Of a stretch of DNA of 64,000 nucleotides, positions 1 through 8,950 are shown piece after piece. The stretch is taken from contig NZ_QVLR01000009.1 of NCBI RefSeq assembly GCF_014822185.1, forward strand, positions 1 through 64,000, in the 5' to 3' direction. The notes below the pieces were generated by a model. That model did not search any database. It worked only from the letters and a program-made list of their open reading frames with translations, and was not told the DNA's origin. The DNA comes from Azoarcus sp. Aa7 (GTDB lineage: Bacteria; Pseudomonadota; Gammaproteobacteria; Burkholderiales; Rhodocyclaceae). Each line of letters begins with the position of its first letter. The stretch's first letter is position 1. Position numbers and translations under genes: made by a program.

Positions 1-148
1 TTCGAGTGCAGGTCAATTCCGCTATATTTCATCTCGGCCTCCAGTGGTTAAAGCCAGTTCGCAAACTCACTTTAACCCCGCTGCCACTACGGCCGCGGGA
101 GGCCGGCTAGATGATTTTCAGACCACGATTTCCAGGGCAATCGCACCT

Positions 149-828
149 TCATGTCATAACTCCGAGCAACTCAGCGCGAAATTCATCGACGGTGGCAGCC
201 AGCATGCGCTTCGACTTGATGCTCGCCTTGCGGGTGGTATTGAGCCGCAACAGGTTCATCACGATGTGGCGAACGATGGCCAGGTTGTTGGCGGCATAAC
301 CGCTGCGTACACGTGACTGATCCTCATTGAATTGCACATCCAGACACCAGTGAAGGCGATTCTCCACCTCCCAGTGACTGCGTACGGCCCGAGCGATGCG
401 CTCGGCGTCGGCGGGCAGGCTGCTGATGTAGTAGGCGCGCTCGGTGCTGGTGCGATTGCCCACCGTGCGCACGCGCTCGACCACGGCAAAGCTGGCGATG
501 TCCTGCCAGTCCTCGGCCTTGTAGAGCCGCTCGGTTGCATCAAAGGCCCAGCATCGCCTGACTTCGCTACGACCGTGGCCTGGATTCTTGGTCTCGTGCG
601 TCGAACTCGGTGTCAGCGGTCCGTTCGGACCGATACCGGCAAACATGATCGAGTCGAGCAGCTTCGGATGGTTGTCCTTCACGCACAGCACGTAATGGGC
701 GCCACGCTCGCGGATCGTGCGCGCGATCTTCGTCTGCGTGCCCATCGCGTCGATCGTCACCACGCAGCCCTCGAGCGCCAACTTGGCGAGCAATTCCGGG
801 ATCGCCGTGATCTCGTTCGGGAAAATAG
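149..828 (-). pseudogene. ISAs1-family transposase, 3' part only
   Basis: This is the C-terminal portion (about 226 codons) of a DDE transposase of the ISAs1 family. The frame reads through from PNEITAIPELL (bases 785-818) into VTIDAMGTQTKIA, CVKDNHP and RSHWEVENRLHW, all typical of the catalytic half of the family, and ends in a normal-looking C-terminus at 149. Full-length members are about 370-380 residues, so the N-terminal third is missing. The break coincides with the start of a 94-bp palindromic element at 828. No intact start codon remains. Bases 1-148 are presumably the rest of the IS end and its flank, but I could not define a terminal inverted repeat there. Confidence 0.85.
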
Positions 829-921
829 GGTCAGACTCGATTTAGGCTCGATCCGCGCTCGACTCTTTCCCGCTCCGCACGCCGCCCCCTTCCGCACTTC
901 CGCAAAAATCGAGTCTGACCC
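828..921. repeat. 94-bp palindromic REP/MITE-like element
   Basis: The sequence GGGTCAGACTCGATTT at 828-843 returns as its exact reverse complement at 906-921, giving 16-bp perfect inverted termini around about 62 bp. It has no coding capacity. It sits exactly where the ISAs1 transposase frame is lost on the left and where a half attC site begins on the right. The terminal motif resembles GTCAGA-type palindromes that accompany REP-associated (RAYT) transposases; that link is from memory of similar sequences, not tested. Confidence 0.7.
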
Positions 922-929
922 CATTGGCA

Positions 930-963
930 CGTTTTGACGGTCCGCTGCGATGAATTGTTAGAT
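930..963 (-). repeat. Truncated integron attC-like site
   Basis: Read on the minus strand, ATCTAAC (957-963) fits the attC R'' core RYYYAAC, overlaps the TAA stop of the PLD-like gene, and is followed by AATTCATCGCAGCGG, a usual attC left-arm layout. The complementary right arm expected further on is absent because the palindromic element interrupts it. The core is the exact complement of GTTAGAT at the 5' edge of the same gene, as expected when both derive from the R''/R' pair of one circular cassette. Confidence 0.55.
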
Positions 964-1656
964 TGGAGTGCCGGCTGTCCAAATAGCCTCATAGAGCTTT
1001 CGCTTTTCTGCGGCAACATCAGGAGACACCGGCGCCAGATATGTTGGCTTCTTGAGCGCCGCATCCTTAATGGACGCGCCCAGAACCCAGCATTGATCGT
1101 TGTCGACGAAGATGACTCGGTCATGGATGGCATTGCTGCTACGCGCCTCAACGGCTGAACCGAACTGCGCTTGGTACTTCTCTGCCGCAACCTTTACGTT
1201 GCTTAGATATTTGGCAGTAAGGAGGCGCGCTGACACTCCAGGTTGAAGGGCCTGCATGTATCCATCGAAGATCTCCGCATCAAGGTACGGGTCTACTACC
1301 CAGAGTTGAACCTTCGCTGTTGAGACGAGGTCATTGAGGGCCCGGAAAAAATCGTAGGCAGCTCCGGGACCAAATGCCTGACCTGCTTCTTCTGGAAGGG
1401 AGTTCTCCACTCGAGCGATTACGTCATGGAAGAAGGCAATCACTGTTCCAAAGTTGCCCGGCCGATTGATGTTCTGCAGTAGGCAGCTCACGGCTGTCTT
1501 GAAAGGGAGGCTTTTGATTTCATCCCATTCGTGCATCAGAGCGTTAGCTTGGCCGAGCCAACTGTACTGCTCATTGCTGTACTGTCCGCGCCCCTCAAGT
1601 GGAGGAACTGACTGGAGCAATGCTCTTAGTTTCTCTAGCAGGACGTGTGGTGTCAT
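958..1656 (-). CDS. PLD-fold protein, probable cassette-borne defence gene
   Basis: A 232-residue protein whose C-terminal half looks like one phospholipase D-type domain. LWVVDPYLD (about 118-126) resembles the first strand of the fold, and IHDRVIFVD (177-185) followed by VLGASIKDA is a variant HKD motif with Arg in place of Lys (H178, R180, D185, then GAS). The N-terminal about 95 residues are helical and unrecognised. One variant motif suggests a nuclease-like dimer or a degenerate enzyme. It has no partner except the OLD-like gene upstream, and both lie between attC-like sites and are visibly less GC-rich than the flanks, so they look horizontally acquired. Function as a defence protein is inference. 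Confidence 0.6.
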   Translation of the reverse strand: MTPHVLLEKLRALLQSVPPLEGRGQYSNEQYSWLGQANALMHEWDEIKSLPFKTAVSCLLQNINRPGNFGTVIAFFHDVIARVENSLPEEAGQAFGPGAAYDFFRALNDLVSTAKVQLWVVDPYLDAEIFDGYMQALQPGVSARLLTAKYLSNVKVAAEKYQAQFGSAVEARSSNAIHDRVIFVDNDQCWVLGASIKDAALKKPTYLAPVSPDVAAEKRKLYEAIWTAGTPI

Positions 1657-1666
1657 GGGATAGCCA

Positions 1667-1736
1667 ATCTAACGTAGAAGTCACCGGCGCTGCGCGGCTT
1701 TATCGCGCAGCGTCCGTGTGCACTGCCGGGTTAGCA
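1667..1736 (-). repeat. Integron attC-like recombination site
   Basis: About 70 bp between the two cassette-like genes. On the minus strand it starts with GCTAAC and ends with GTTAGAT (fits GTTRRRY). Between them two imperfectly complementary arms (CCGGCAGTGCACACGGACG... and GCGCCGGTGACTTCTACG) flank the palindrome GCTGCGCG/CGCGCAGC. The OLD gene ends 9 bases before it and the PLD gene starts 10 bases after it, the tight packing usual in cassette arrays. A folding-based attC search would settle it. Confidence 0.6.
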
Positions 1737-1745
1737 CCTGCGATC

Positions 1746-3470
1746 TCATATGGCAGCAAGCGCTTGGACAAACTTTCGCGCAGCCTCAAGTTCTGGGTCC
1801 GTTGCAAGTTCGCGTGTGAGAACCGCGTTGACCCACTTCGGTCCGTGCCCACCCTCGGTCCGAACGTAACCTTCAAGCTCGCCGACCTCAACGACGTGCA
1901 GACCACCAGCCCGTAGGTTCGACAGAAGCCGTTCGCACGCCTTTGAAGGATCGCCAGACGGGACGAACGCTTTGCCAACAAGTTTCGCATGAGCCCAAGG
2001 GGATGTGCGTTTCAGGACTGTTTGAATGTCGGCTTTAGTCTTCGGAGGAAATATGGTTGTAGTAACAGCCGAGAGCAGTTCTCCAATTTCCTTTCTTACT
2101 TCATCTGTACTTAGATCGGGCTTCTTGCTGTCCACTGCGTTTTTGACTTGCCGCCAATCGGGCTGTATTTCCGCCCAGTCAATGCCGAGAGCTTCGGCGA
2201 TTGTCTTCAAGGGCTCTTCCTCGGATAAAACGTCAAAGTCGGCGACCGCTCGCACGGGCACATCGACTTCGCGAAGAGCACGAATCACGACTGGAAGTCG
2301 AGCTTTCCCTCCGCAATGTGTGAACATCAGATCCGGACGTTTTGCGTCGTCAGTGTTCCCTGCCATGGTTGCGTCAAGAATCGCTGAGTAAAAGCGGCAG
2401 TCGGCATCAGCCTCACACACCACGACACTCTCATGAAAAAGGCCATCAAGAATGTTGGAGTAGCGAAGCAACGGATCACCCCAAAGCTCCTTGATCCTTT
2501 CGTTGCTCAACAAGCGGACTGTGTTCGTTGATCCGCTTCGCCGAATCCGGATTACGCGTACGTCAGGACTTTCGGTGTCGAGGACGCCTCGCAGAATGTC
2601 CGTGCTGTGCGTCGCAATAAACAGTTGCCGTTCCTTGTTCCGGTCTTGAACTAGGGTAGTGCCCAACAAACGCGCCTGTGGCGGATGTAAGAACGCTTCA
2701 GGTTCATCTATCAACACGATGCTCTCGCGCCCGACCGAAGTTGCCAATAGGACGCCCGCGAAGCTGCGCATACCATCACCTTGGGTATGCAGCGTTGGAA
2801 GTTTCTCCAATCTTTCAATGTAACTAATGCTGACCCGATCTTCGTCGCCAGCTGGCGTTGGTCGCTCGCCAATATGCAAGGGAACTTGGCTCCCGGCATT
2901 ACGATGAACAACAAGATCAACGCCAAATGCTTTTCGAAACTTCGAACTCAATCGAGATTCGAGTTTGTCGTCTCGTAGCAAGAAGTGGATCGGGTGACTT
3001 GGGTTATCGCGCGCGAGCGCGATGTTTCCTGGTGGATTACAGATTTGAAGCCGCTCGTCGGCAGACAGTAAATGGCAAAACCAACGTGCCAATCCTCCTA
3101 GCACATTGTCTGCACGTTGCCACTCGCTGTGGGCTTGATTCCGATGAAGCGCATGCCCAAGCGCTTGGTAGATTGGGTTATCAGGAGGCGACTCCATTTG
3201 CCGGACAGTCCAACCCAAGAGCCAACTGCTGAATTCATCCACACTGCCGGTTCGTTGAATCTTTAGGCTCTGTAGGACTGGGCTTTTGTGAGCAGCGTTT
3301 TGTAACTTTTCTCTTATTGCACGTAGGCCGGCACTTTTCCCAGCGTTATTTGGCCCAACAACAAGCACGACATCATTGGGTGAGATTGGAACATCGGTGC
3401 CGTCACTGAACGTGAGACTACTGATTGCTACCCGAGGCGTCTGCGATTCAGCCATGTTGGATTGATCCAT
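1746..3470 (-). CDS. OLD-like ATPase with TOPRIM domain
   Basis: A 574-residue protein with an ABC-type ATPase head: Walker A GPNNAGKS (39-46), Walker B VLIDEPEAFLHP (252-263) and a switch histidine in FIATHST (284-290). It is followed by a TOPRIM-type nuclease region (E353 in VCEADAD; DFD at 411-413). This is the layout of overcoming-lysogenisation-defect (OLD) family nucleases, several of which act in phage defence. No UvrD-like helicase (GajB type) follows, so it resembles stand-alone class 1 OLD proteins. The gene starts 8 bases after a GTTAGCC core and ends 9 bases before an attC-like site, so it looks like a gene cassette. The ATG at 3470 is favoured; a second ATG five codons on (MAESQ) is possible. 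Confidence 0.75.
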   Translation of the reverse strand: MDQSNMAESQTPRVAISSLTFSDGTDVPISPNDVVLVVGPNNAGKSAGLRAIREKLQNAAHKSPVLQSLKIQRTGSVDEFSSWLLGWTVRQMESPPDNPIYQALGHALHRNQAHSEWQRADNVLGGLARWFCHLLSADERLQICNPPGNIALARDNPSHPIHFLLRDDKLESRLSSKFRKAFGVDLVVHRNAGSQVPLHIGERPTPAGDEDRVSISYIERLEKLPTLHTQGDGMRSFAGVLLATSVGRESIVLIDEPEAFLHPPQARLLGTTLVQDRNKERQLFIATHSTDILRGVLDTESPDVRVIRIRRSGSTNTVRLLSNERIKELWGDPLLRYSNILDGLFHESVVVCEADADCRFYSAILDATMAGNTDDAKRPDLMFTHCGGKARLPVVIRALREVDVPVRAVADFDVLSEEEPLKTIAEALGIDWAEIQPDWRQVKNAVDSKKPDLSTDEVRKEIGELLSAVTTTIFPPKTKADIQTVLKRTSPWAHAKLVGKAFVPSGDPSKACERLLSNLRAGGLHVVEVGELEGYVRTEGGHGPKWVNAVLTRELATDPELEAARKFVQALAAI

Positions 3471-3474
3471 AAGG

Positions 3475-3545
3475 GGCTAACAGTTGTAGTAGACCGAATC
3501 CGTCAATATCGAAATAGATGGAATCGGCCTATTGTGACGTGAGAC
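3475..3545 (-). repeat. Degenerate attC-like site upstream of the OLD cassette
   Basis: Read on the minus strand this stretch ends in GTTAGCC (3475-3481) just before the OLD gene and begins with GTCTCAC (3539-3545), one mismatch from RYYYAAC. The arms pair imperfectly, with the clearest match GCCGATTCC against GGATTCGG near the centre. It would mark the 5' border of the OLD cassette. No integrase gene is present in the window, so it is not shown to be attI. Confidence 0.4.
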
Positions 3546-3596
3546 ACCATGCCAGTGCTCTGTGCGCTTGCTTCTGGCGTTTCGGATTCATTGAAC

Positions 3597-3830
3597 TTAG
3601 CCGAGCGGTATGCCCTTGTCAAATGCGGACGACGTACCGTATCGAGCTTCGCACAACCGCATGATTTCTCGTAGGAAACCTCCGGCGTTGCAAGCTCCGG
3701 GCAGGGCGATGAAGTGTGTCTGTCGGCGGACGCAACAAGGGAAGCCCTGATGCTCGATCAGTGCCGCACGGCGCGGGAAATCGGCGACCGACTTGATGGC
3801 GAGCGGTAAGGGTGACGGGTCTCGGGCACG
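3597..3830 (-). pseudogene. Orphan reading frame, probable gene remnant
   Basis: An open frame of about 77 codons runs on the minus strand between two stops and has protein-like composition (for example RRAALIEHQGFPCCVRRQTH and GGFLREIMRLCEARYGTS), but it has no start codon near its beginning. It lies just outside the presumed cassette border and may be the end of a deleted gene. I do not recognise the family. The remainder of 3546-3966 holds no gene that I can support; 3926-3950 is a C/G-rich inverted repeat around CCCCTTTGAAGGGG, similar to one at 15302-15321. Confidence 0.25.
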
Positions 3831-3966
3831 TCAGCCTAACCCATCCCCGCCCCGTCCCGAGAGTCTCCGCTTCGCTCCGCCGCTGCGGCGGCGCAGAGCC
3901 GTGCTCTTCGAAACCCCGCCTCCGCCCCTTTGAAGGGGAGGAGGTGATTGTGCGGAGTTGGATCGG

Positions 3967-5664
3967 TCAGGCCGCGTGCGGCCGCTCCGTCGCCAGCGCC
4001 GCACCGCCGGCGCGGTTCAGCGCGCTCACCATCGCCTTGATCGACGCGGTGACGATGTTCTCGTCGATGCCGACGCCGTAACAGTCGCCGCCCGCACCGG
4101 GCTTCGCGACTTCGATCAGCGCGTAGGCGCGGGCGTCGCCGCACTGGGCGCTGCTGCCGAATGAGCGCTCCTCGTAGCTGCGCACCTGCAGCTCGATGCC
4201 GAGGCTGTGGAGCGCGCGCACCGCGGCGTCGATCGGGCCGTTGCCTTCGGCTACGAGGGTGTGTTCCTGACCATTGACGTCGAGCGTGAGGCGGATGCCC
4301 TGGGCGTCGCCGTGCTCGAAGAGGTGGTGCTCGACGTAGCGCACCGACGCGTCGTTGGCGAGGTAGGTTTCGGAGAACAGGCGCCAGATGTCGGCGGCCA
4401 TGACTTCGCCCTTGTGCGTGTCGGCGTGCTTCTGCACGACGGCCGCGAACTCGACCTGCAGGCGCCGCGGCAGGACCATGCCGTATTCGGTTTCGAGCAG
4501 GTAGGCGATCCCGCCCTTGCCGGACTGGCTGTTGACGCGGATCACGGAGTCGTAGCTGCGGCCGACGTCCGCCGGGTCGATGGGAAGGTAAGGCACGTTC
4601 CACTGCTGGTCCGCCTTGTGGGCGGCAAAGCCCTTCTTGATGGCGTCCTGGTGGGAGCCGGAGAAGGCAGTGAAGACGAGGTCCCCGACGTAGGGGTGGC
4701 GCGGGGAGATGGGGAGCTGGGTACAGTGCTCGACTGTTCTGGCGACGGCGTTGATGTCCGAGAAGTCGAGGCCCGGATTGACGCCTTGGGTGTAGAGGTT
4801 GAGCGCGAGCGTGACGATGTCGACGTTGCCGGTGCGCTCGCCGTTGCCGAAGAGGCAGCCTTCGACGCGGTCGGCGCCGGCCATGAGGGCGAGCTCGGCG
4901 GCGGCGACGGCGGTGCCGCGGTCGTTGTGCGGATGCACGCTGATGAGGACGCTGTCGCGGCGGGCGACGTTGCGGTGCATCCACTCGATCTGGTCGGCGT
5001 GGATGTTGGGCGTGGCGACCTCGACCGTCGCGGGGAGGTTGAGGATGACCTTGTTGTCGGGGGTCGCGCCCCAGGCTTCGGTGACGGCGTTGCAGACTTC
5101 GAGCGCGAAGTCGAGTTCGGTGGCGGTGAAGGTCTCGGGGCTGTACTGGAGGGTGATCTGGGTTTCGGGCTGCTCGGCGGCGAGCTGTTTGATGAGCTTC
5201 ACCGTCGAGACGGCCAAGTCGACGATCTGCGGCTTGCTCATGCCGAAGACCGTGTCGCGGAAGGTTTCCGACGTGGCGTTATAGACGTGCACGATGGCGC
5301 GCTTGGCGCCGCGGATCGATTCCATCGTGCGGCGGATGAGCTCTTCGCGGGCTTGGGTGAGGACCTCGATGGTGACGTCGTCCGGGATGTGATTGCCATC
5401 GATGAGTTCGCGCACGAAGTCGAACTCGATCTGCGAAGCCGACGGGAAAGCGACTTCGATTTCCTTGAAGCCGATGTCGCACAGCGTATGGAAGAGCTGC
5501 ATCTTCTTCGCGGCGTCCATCGGCTCGAAGATCGACTGGTTGCCGTCGCGCAGGTCCGTGCTCATCCAGATCGGATGCTTGTCGATGACGCGGCCGGGCC
5601 ACTGGCGGTCCGGGAGGTTTACCGGCGGGAAGGAGCGGTACTTGCGGGACGGGTCGGTCAACAT
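3967..5664 (-). CDS. leuA: 2-isopropylmalate synthase
   Basis: LeuA condenses acetyl-CoA with 2-oxoisovalerate, the first committed step of leucine synthesis. The 565-residue length matches the long form of the enzyme. The HMGL-like TIM barrel shows [10 protein letters not shown] (about 35-44) with the catalytic Arg-Asp, the metal ligands in HPHNDRGTA (about 243-251), and [13 protein letters not shown]. The C-terminal about 150 residues form the regulatory LeuA dimer domain ([13 protein letters not shown]... AYALIEV), which normally binds leucine for feedback inhibition. It stands alone, not in a leuACDB operon, and is divergent from an Lrp-type regulator 169 bp away that may respond to leucine. 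Confidence 0.95.
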   Translation of the reverse strand: MLTDPSRKYRSFPPVNLPDRQWPGRVIDKHPIWMSTDLRDGNQSIFEPMDAAKKMQLFHTLCDIGFKEIEVAFPSASQIEFDFVRELIDGNHIPDDVTIEVLTQAREELIRRTMESIRGAKRAIVHVYNATSETFRDTVFGMSKPQIVDLAVSTVKLIKQLAAEQPETQITLQYSPETFTATELDFALEVCNAVTEAWGATPDNKVILNLPATVEVATPNIHADQIEWMHRNVARRDSVLISVHPHNDRGTAVAAAELALMAGADRVEGCLFGNGERTGNVDIVTLALNLYTQGVNPGLDFSDINAVARTVEHCTQLPISPRHPYVGDLVFTAFSGSHQDAIKKGFAAHKADQQWNVPYLPIDPADVGRSYDSVIRVNSQSGKGGIAYLLETEYGMVLPRRLQVEFAAVVQKHADTHKGEVMAADIWRLFSETYLANDASVRYVEHHLFEHGDAQGIRLTLDVNGQEHTLVAEGNGPIDAAVRALHSLGIELQVRSYEERSFGSSAQCGDARAYALIEVAKPGAGGDCYGVGIDENIVTASIKAMVSALNRAGGAALATERPHAA

Positions 5665-5833
5665 GTCGGGGTCCGGGGCTGAATGTCGTTGTCGATGGGA
5701 AGCATGTTACGCAAAAGGCGTTGGCAGAGGCTTGCGTTCTTGCAGTGCATCAAGGATTTTATTGGCAGATTATTGCGCCGTTGTCGACTTTTCGGATATA
5801 TATACGCACACCCGACAATAATCCGGCAATCCC

Positions 5834-6304
5834 ATGGAACTCGACCGCTACGACCGAGAAATCCTGCGCGTGCTGCAGCAGGACGGACGCATCAGCAATC
5901 AGGATCTGGCCGACCGCATCGGCCTGTCGCCTTCGCCCTGCCTGCGGCGCGTGCGTGCGCTGGAGGAATCGGGACTGATCGCCGGCTACCGCGCGCACGT
6001 GGATGCGAAGGCGCTGGGCCTGACGCTGATGGCGCTGATCCAGATTTCGATGGACCGGCACACGCAGGAGCGCTTCAAGGACTTCGAGGCGGCGGTGCTG
6101 GAGATCCCGGAGGTGCTGGAATGCCTGCTGATCACCGGGCAGGCGTCGGACTACCAGCTGAAGGTGGTGGTGCGCGACATGGACGCTTATCAGGAGCTGC
6201 TGCTCAACCGCATCACGCGCATTCCGGGCGTGACGGGCGTGCATTCGAGCTTCGTGCTGCGGCGGGTGGTGGACCGGCAGGCGCTGCCGGTGGGCGGTGC
6301 GTAG
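5834..6304 (+). CDS. Lrp/AsnC family transcriptional regulator
   Basis: A 156-residue feast/famine regulator. The N-terminal HTH begins LDRYDREILRVLQQDGRISNQ and continues into DLADRIGLSPSPCLRRVRALE. The C-terminal RAM domain (about 70-150) contains LECLLITGQASDYQL and GVHSSFVLRRVV. These proteins form octameric discs that respond to amino acids. Divergence from leuA makes control of leucine synthesis likely but unproven. The TAG stop codon lies inside the first GTAGGGCGGG repeat, so the 3' end of the gene may have been set by the repeat. Confidence 0.9.
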   Translation: MELDRYDREILRVLQQDGRISNQDLADRIGLSPSPCLRRVRALEESGLIAGYRAHVDAKALGLTLMALIQISMDRHTQERFKDFEAAVLEIPEVLECLLITGQASDYQLKVVVRDMDAYQELLLNRITRIPGVTGVHSSFVLRRVVDRQALPVGGA

Positions 6305-6396
6305 GGCGGGAGGAGCCGAAGGCCGAATGTATCGGCGGGGCCGGAGCGGCCCCGTGCGTTGGATTGGCGGGATACGCTCCGCTCCTCCCGCCCTAC
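6301..6396. repeat. Dispersed palindrome, class A (GTAGGGCGGG)
   Basis: Begins GTAGGGCGGGAGGAGCC and ends with CTCCTCCCGCCCTAC, its inverted copy, about 96 bp in all with an internal GGCGGGGCCGGAGCGGCCCC stretch. The same family recurs at 14137, 16709 and 17247. It overlaps the lrp stop codon. Confidence 0.8.
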
Positions 6397-6484
6397 GGGT
6401 GCGGGCGCTGGACGACTTGCCGGGCACGAACCGAAACGGCGCTTCGGCGGACTAATTCGGCAGGTGCCATTTCGGGGACGCTGC

Positions 6485-7120
6485 ATGTTGCGAATCGCCA
6501 TTGTCGATGACCATCAGATCGTGCGCGCGGGGTTTCGCGAGATGCTCGCGGACGAGCTGGACCTGGAGGTCGCTTTCGAGGCGGCCTCGGGCGAGGACGC
6601 GCTCGACACGCTGCGCGAGACGGGGTGCGACGTCGTGCTGCTGGACCTCGCCCTGCCCGGCCAGAGCGGTGTCGACGTGTTGCGCGCGATCCGCCAGCGC
6701 TTCGAGGGCGTGCGCGTGCTGGTGCTGTCGGGCTTCCCCGAGGAGCGCTATGCGATGGCGATGATCCGCAACGGCGCCGACGGCTACCTGTGCAAGGACT
6801 GCGAGCGCGACGAGCTGATCCGCGCGATACGCACCGTAGCGGACGGCCGGCGCTACGTGTCGGCGCGCACGGCGGAGCTGCTCGCGGAGGAGCTGGCGGG
6901 CGGCGGGACGGCGCCGCCGCACGAGTCGCTGTCCGACCGCGAGCTGCAGGTATTCCTGCGGCTGGCGCGCGGCGAGTCGGTGACGGACATCGCGGATTCG
7001 CTCGCGTTGAGCGTGAAGACCGTGAGCACCTATCGTTCGCGCCTGCTGGAGAAGCTGGAGGTCGCGAGCAACGCGGAGCTCGCGGCCTACGCGATCCGGC
7101 ACGGGCTGCTGGTGGAGTGA
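6485..7120 (+). CDS. NarL/FixJ-type response regulator
   Basis: A 211-residue two-component regulator. The receiver has DDH at 8-10, the phosphoacceptor Asp in VVLLDLALPG, VLSG for the conserved Thr/Ser position and LCKDC for the Lys. A LuxR-type HTH follows (LSDRELQVFLRLARGESVTD... VKTVSTYRSRLLEKL). The ATG at 6485 is chosen because the receiver begins directly with LRIAIVDDH. It is followed 13 bp later by a receiver-only protein and faces a CHASE3 histidine kinase, the likely phosphodonor. Confidence 0.92.
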   Translation: MLRIAIVDDHQIVRAGFREMLADELDLEVAFEAASGEDALDTLRETGCDVVLLDLALPGQSGVDVLRAIRQRFEGVRVLVLSGFPEERYAMAMIRNGADGYLCKDCERDELIRAIRTVADGRRYVSARTAELLAEELAGGGTAPPHESLSDRELQVFLRLARGESVTDIADSLALSVKTVSTYRSRLLEKLEVASNAELAAYAIRHGLLVE

Positions 7121-7133
7121 GGGCGGCAGGACG

Positions 7134-7544
7134 ATGACGCCACACGCCCGCCCTCCGCTGAAAATCCTGCTGATCGAGGATTCGCCGCTCCTCGGCAACC
7201 TGCTGGGCGCGATGCTGGAGGAGCTGGAGGGCGTCGCGGTCGTCGCCGTCGCGGCCGACGAGGCCGAGGCGCTAACGGCGCTGGAGGAGCGGCGCCCGGA
7301 TCTGGCGATCGTCGATCTCAACCTGCGCGAAGGCAGCGGGCTCGGGGTGCTGCGCGCGCTGCGGGCGAAACCCGAGCGCTACGGCCGGCCGGCGACGGCG
7401 GTATTCACGAACCACGCCCACGCGCACCTGCGCGAACGCTGCCGCGCGCTGGGGGTGGATCGCTTCTTCGACAAGGCGCTGGAGATGGACGCCCTGCTCG
7501 ATTACGTCGAATTCCTGCGCCGAGCGACCACCAAGACTCACTGA
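7134..7544 (+). CDS. Stand-alone receiver domain protein
   Basis: A 136-residue single-domain response regulator (CheY-like). ILLIEDSP supplies the acidic pocket, AIVDLNLREGSG the phosphoacceptor Asp, AVFTNHA the Thr, and FFDKAL the Lys. It has no output domain. It follows the NarL-type regulator and overlaps the 3' end of the convergent kinase gene by 7 bp. It may act as a phosphate sink or allosteric partner competing with the DNA-binding regulator for the same kinase; that is inference. Confidence 0.85.
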   Translation: MTPHARPPLKILLIEDSPLLGNLLGAMLEELEGVAVVAVAADEAEALTALEERRPDLAIVDLNLREGSGLGVLRALRAKPERYGRPATAVFTNHAHAHLRERCRALGVDRFFDKALEMDALLDYVEFLRRATTKTH

Positions 7545-8950
7545 GCGGCGTCGGCGGCCGGTTCTGCCTGTGTGACGCGCTCATAGGGCAGGCTCGCGCG
7601 GATGCGCGTGCCCTCTCCCGGGCGGCTGTCGATGGAGAGCTCGCCGGCGAACATCTGTACGCGGTGGCGCATCCCCGCGAGCCCGTGGCGCCCGTGTGCC
7701 GAGTCCGCGTCGAAACCCGCGCCGTCGTCGGCCACCGCGAGCTGCAGGCGCTCGGGATCGACCCGTAGCGACAGGTCGACATGGCGTGCATGCGCATGGC
7801 GGCGCACGTTGGTGAGCGCTTCCTGTGCGATGCGGAAGAGCGCGAGCGAGGTTTCGGGCGGCAGGAGCAGGTCGCCGTCGGGCAGGTCGAGCGCGACGTG
7901 GATGCCGGTGTTCTTGGCGAATTCCTCGCCCAGCGTGCGCAGCGCGGCGACAAGGCCCAGCTCCTGCAGCAGCGGCGGGCGCAGGTCGTCGATGATGCGG
8001 CGCTTGAGCGCGATGCCGCTGTCGAGCGTGCCCAACAGGCGGTCGAAGCGTTCGCGGTGCGGCGCGAGGGCGGCCGGGTCGAGCTTGCGGGCGATCCACG
8101 CAACGTCCATGCGCACCGCGGTGAGCAAGGCGCCCAGCTCGTCGTGCAGTTCGCGCGCGAGCCGCGCCTTTTCGGCCTCGCGCGTGTTGGTGAGGTAGCT
8201 GGCGAGGTCGGAGAGTTCGGCCGTGCGGGCGCGCACCTGCCGTTCGAGGCGGACGTTTTCCTGTGCGAGCAGCCGCGTGATCTGTTCGCGCAGGCGCACC
8301 TGTGCACGCAACACGAGGAACAGGACCACCAGCAGCGCGAGCGCACCGGCCGCCAGCGTCGCGACGACCCAGCGCGTGCGGTCGACGTGGGCGATCGACT
8401 CGTCGAAGGACTGCTGGCCCTGCACGCGGGTGCGGCGCTTGATCTCGCCCAGCGTCTTGCGGATCTCGTCCATGTAGCGCCGGCCATCGGCGGAGGCGGA
8501 GCGGTCGACGAGCTGGCCGCGCTCGACTTCGTCGGAGAGGATGCGCATGCGCAGCGTGATGAGCCCGGTGAGCTGGGCGAGGATCTGCTCGTTCTCCGGC
8601 CCCTTGCCGAGGTCGAGGTGGATGTCGTCCAGCGTGTAGGTGACCGTCGCGAGGCTGTTGAGATAGGGCTCCAGGTAGGCGCGGTTGCGCGTGAGCAGGT
8701 AGCCGCGCACGCCGTTCTCCGCTTCGACGAGCTGGATCATCAGGCTGTCGACGCGCCCGGTGCGCTCGGCATGCAGTTGCAGGTCCCCGAGCGCCCGCAG
8801 GCTGGTGCCGGCCTGCCAGAAGCTCGAGCCGAAGAGCGACAGCACCAGCACGCAGCCCAGGGCCAGCAGGCCGTGGCGGCCGAAGCGCGCGATGCGCTCG
8901 GCGCGCATGTACGCGCGAAGGGACACACCTAAGGGCGTGATCAGTTTCAT
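7538..8950 (-). CDS. CHASE3-domain sensor histidine kinase (HisKA_3)
   Basis: A 470-residue membrane kinase. TM1 (about 29-47) and TM2 (about 194-215, VVATLAAGALALLVVLFLVL) enclose a CHASE3 extracytoplasmic domain marked by ENGVRGYLLTRNRAYLEPY. A short coiled coil precedes the HisKA_3 phosphoacceptor (ARLARELHDELGALLTAVR) and an HATPase_c domain with QEALTNVRRHA, VADDGAGFD and GRHGLAGMRHRV. HisKA_3 kinases normally pair with NarL-type regulators, which fits the convergent neighbour. CHASE3 ligands are mostly unknown. Confidence 0.92.
   Translation of the reverse strand: MKLITPLGVSLRAYMRAERIARFGRHGLLALGCVLVLSLFGSSFWQAGTSLRALGDLQLHAERTGRVDSLMIQLVEAENGVRGYLLTRNRAYLEPYLNSLATVTYTLDDIHLDLGKGPENEQILAQLTGLITLRMRILSDEVERGQLVDRSASADGRRYMDEIRKTLGEIKRRTRVQGQQSFDESIAHVDRTRWVVATLAAGALALLVVLFLVLRAQVRLREQITRLLAQENVRLERQVRARTAELSDLASYLTNTREAEKARLARELHDELGALLTAVRMDVAWIARKLDPAALAPHRERFDRLLGTLDSGIALKRRIIDDLRPPLLQELGLVAALRTLGEEFAKNTGIHVALDLPDGDLLLPPETSLALFRIAQEALTNVRRHAHARHVDLSLRVDPERLQLAVADDGAGFDADSAHGRHGLAGMRHRVQMFAGELSIDSRPGEGTRIRASLPYERVTQAEPAADAAQ

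Noticed and set aside
3581-3590. A 20-codon frame (start near 3586, minus strand) after the orphan frame
   Set aside because: Too short, no family resemblance, and it runs into the attC-like site.
3546-3830. attI site with integron integrase
   Set aside because: No integrase-like reading frame exists on either strand here; only a startless remnant and an attC-like hairpin are visible.
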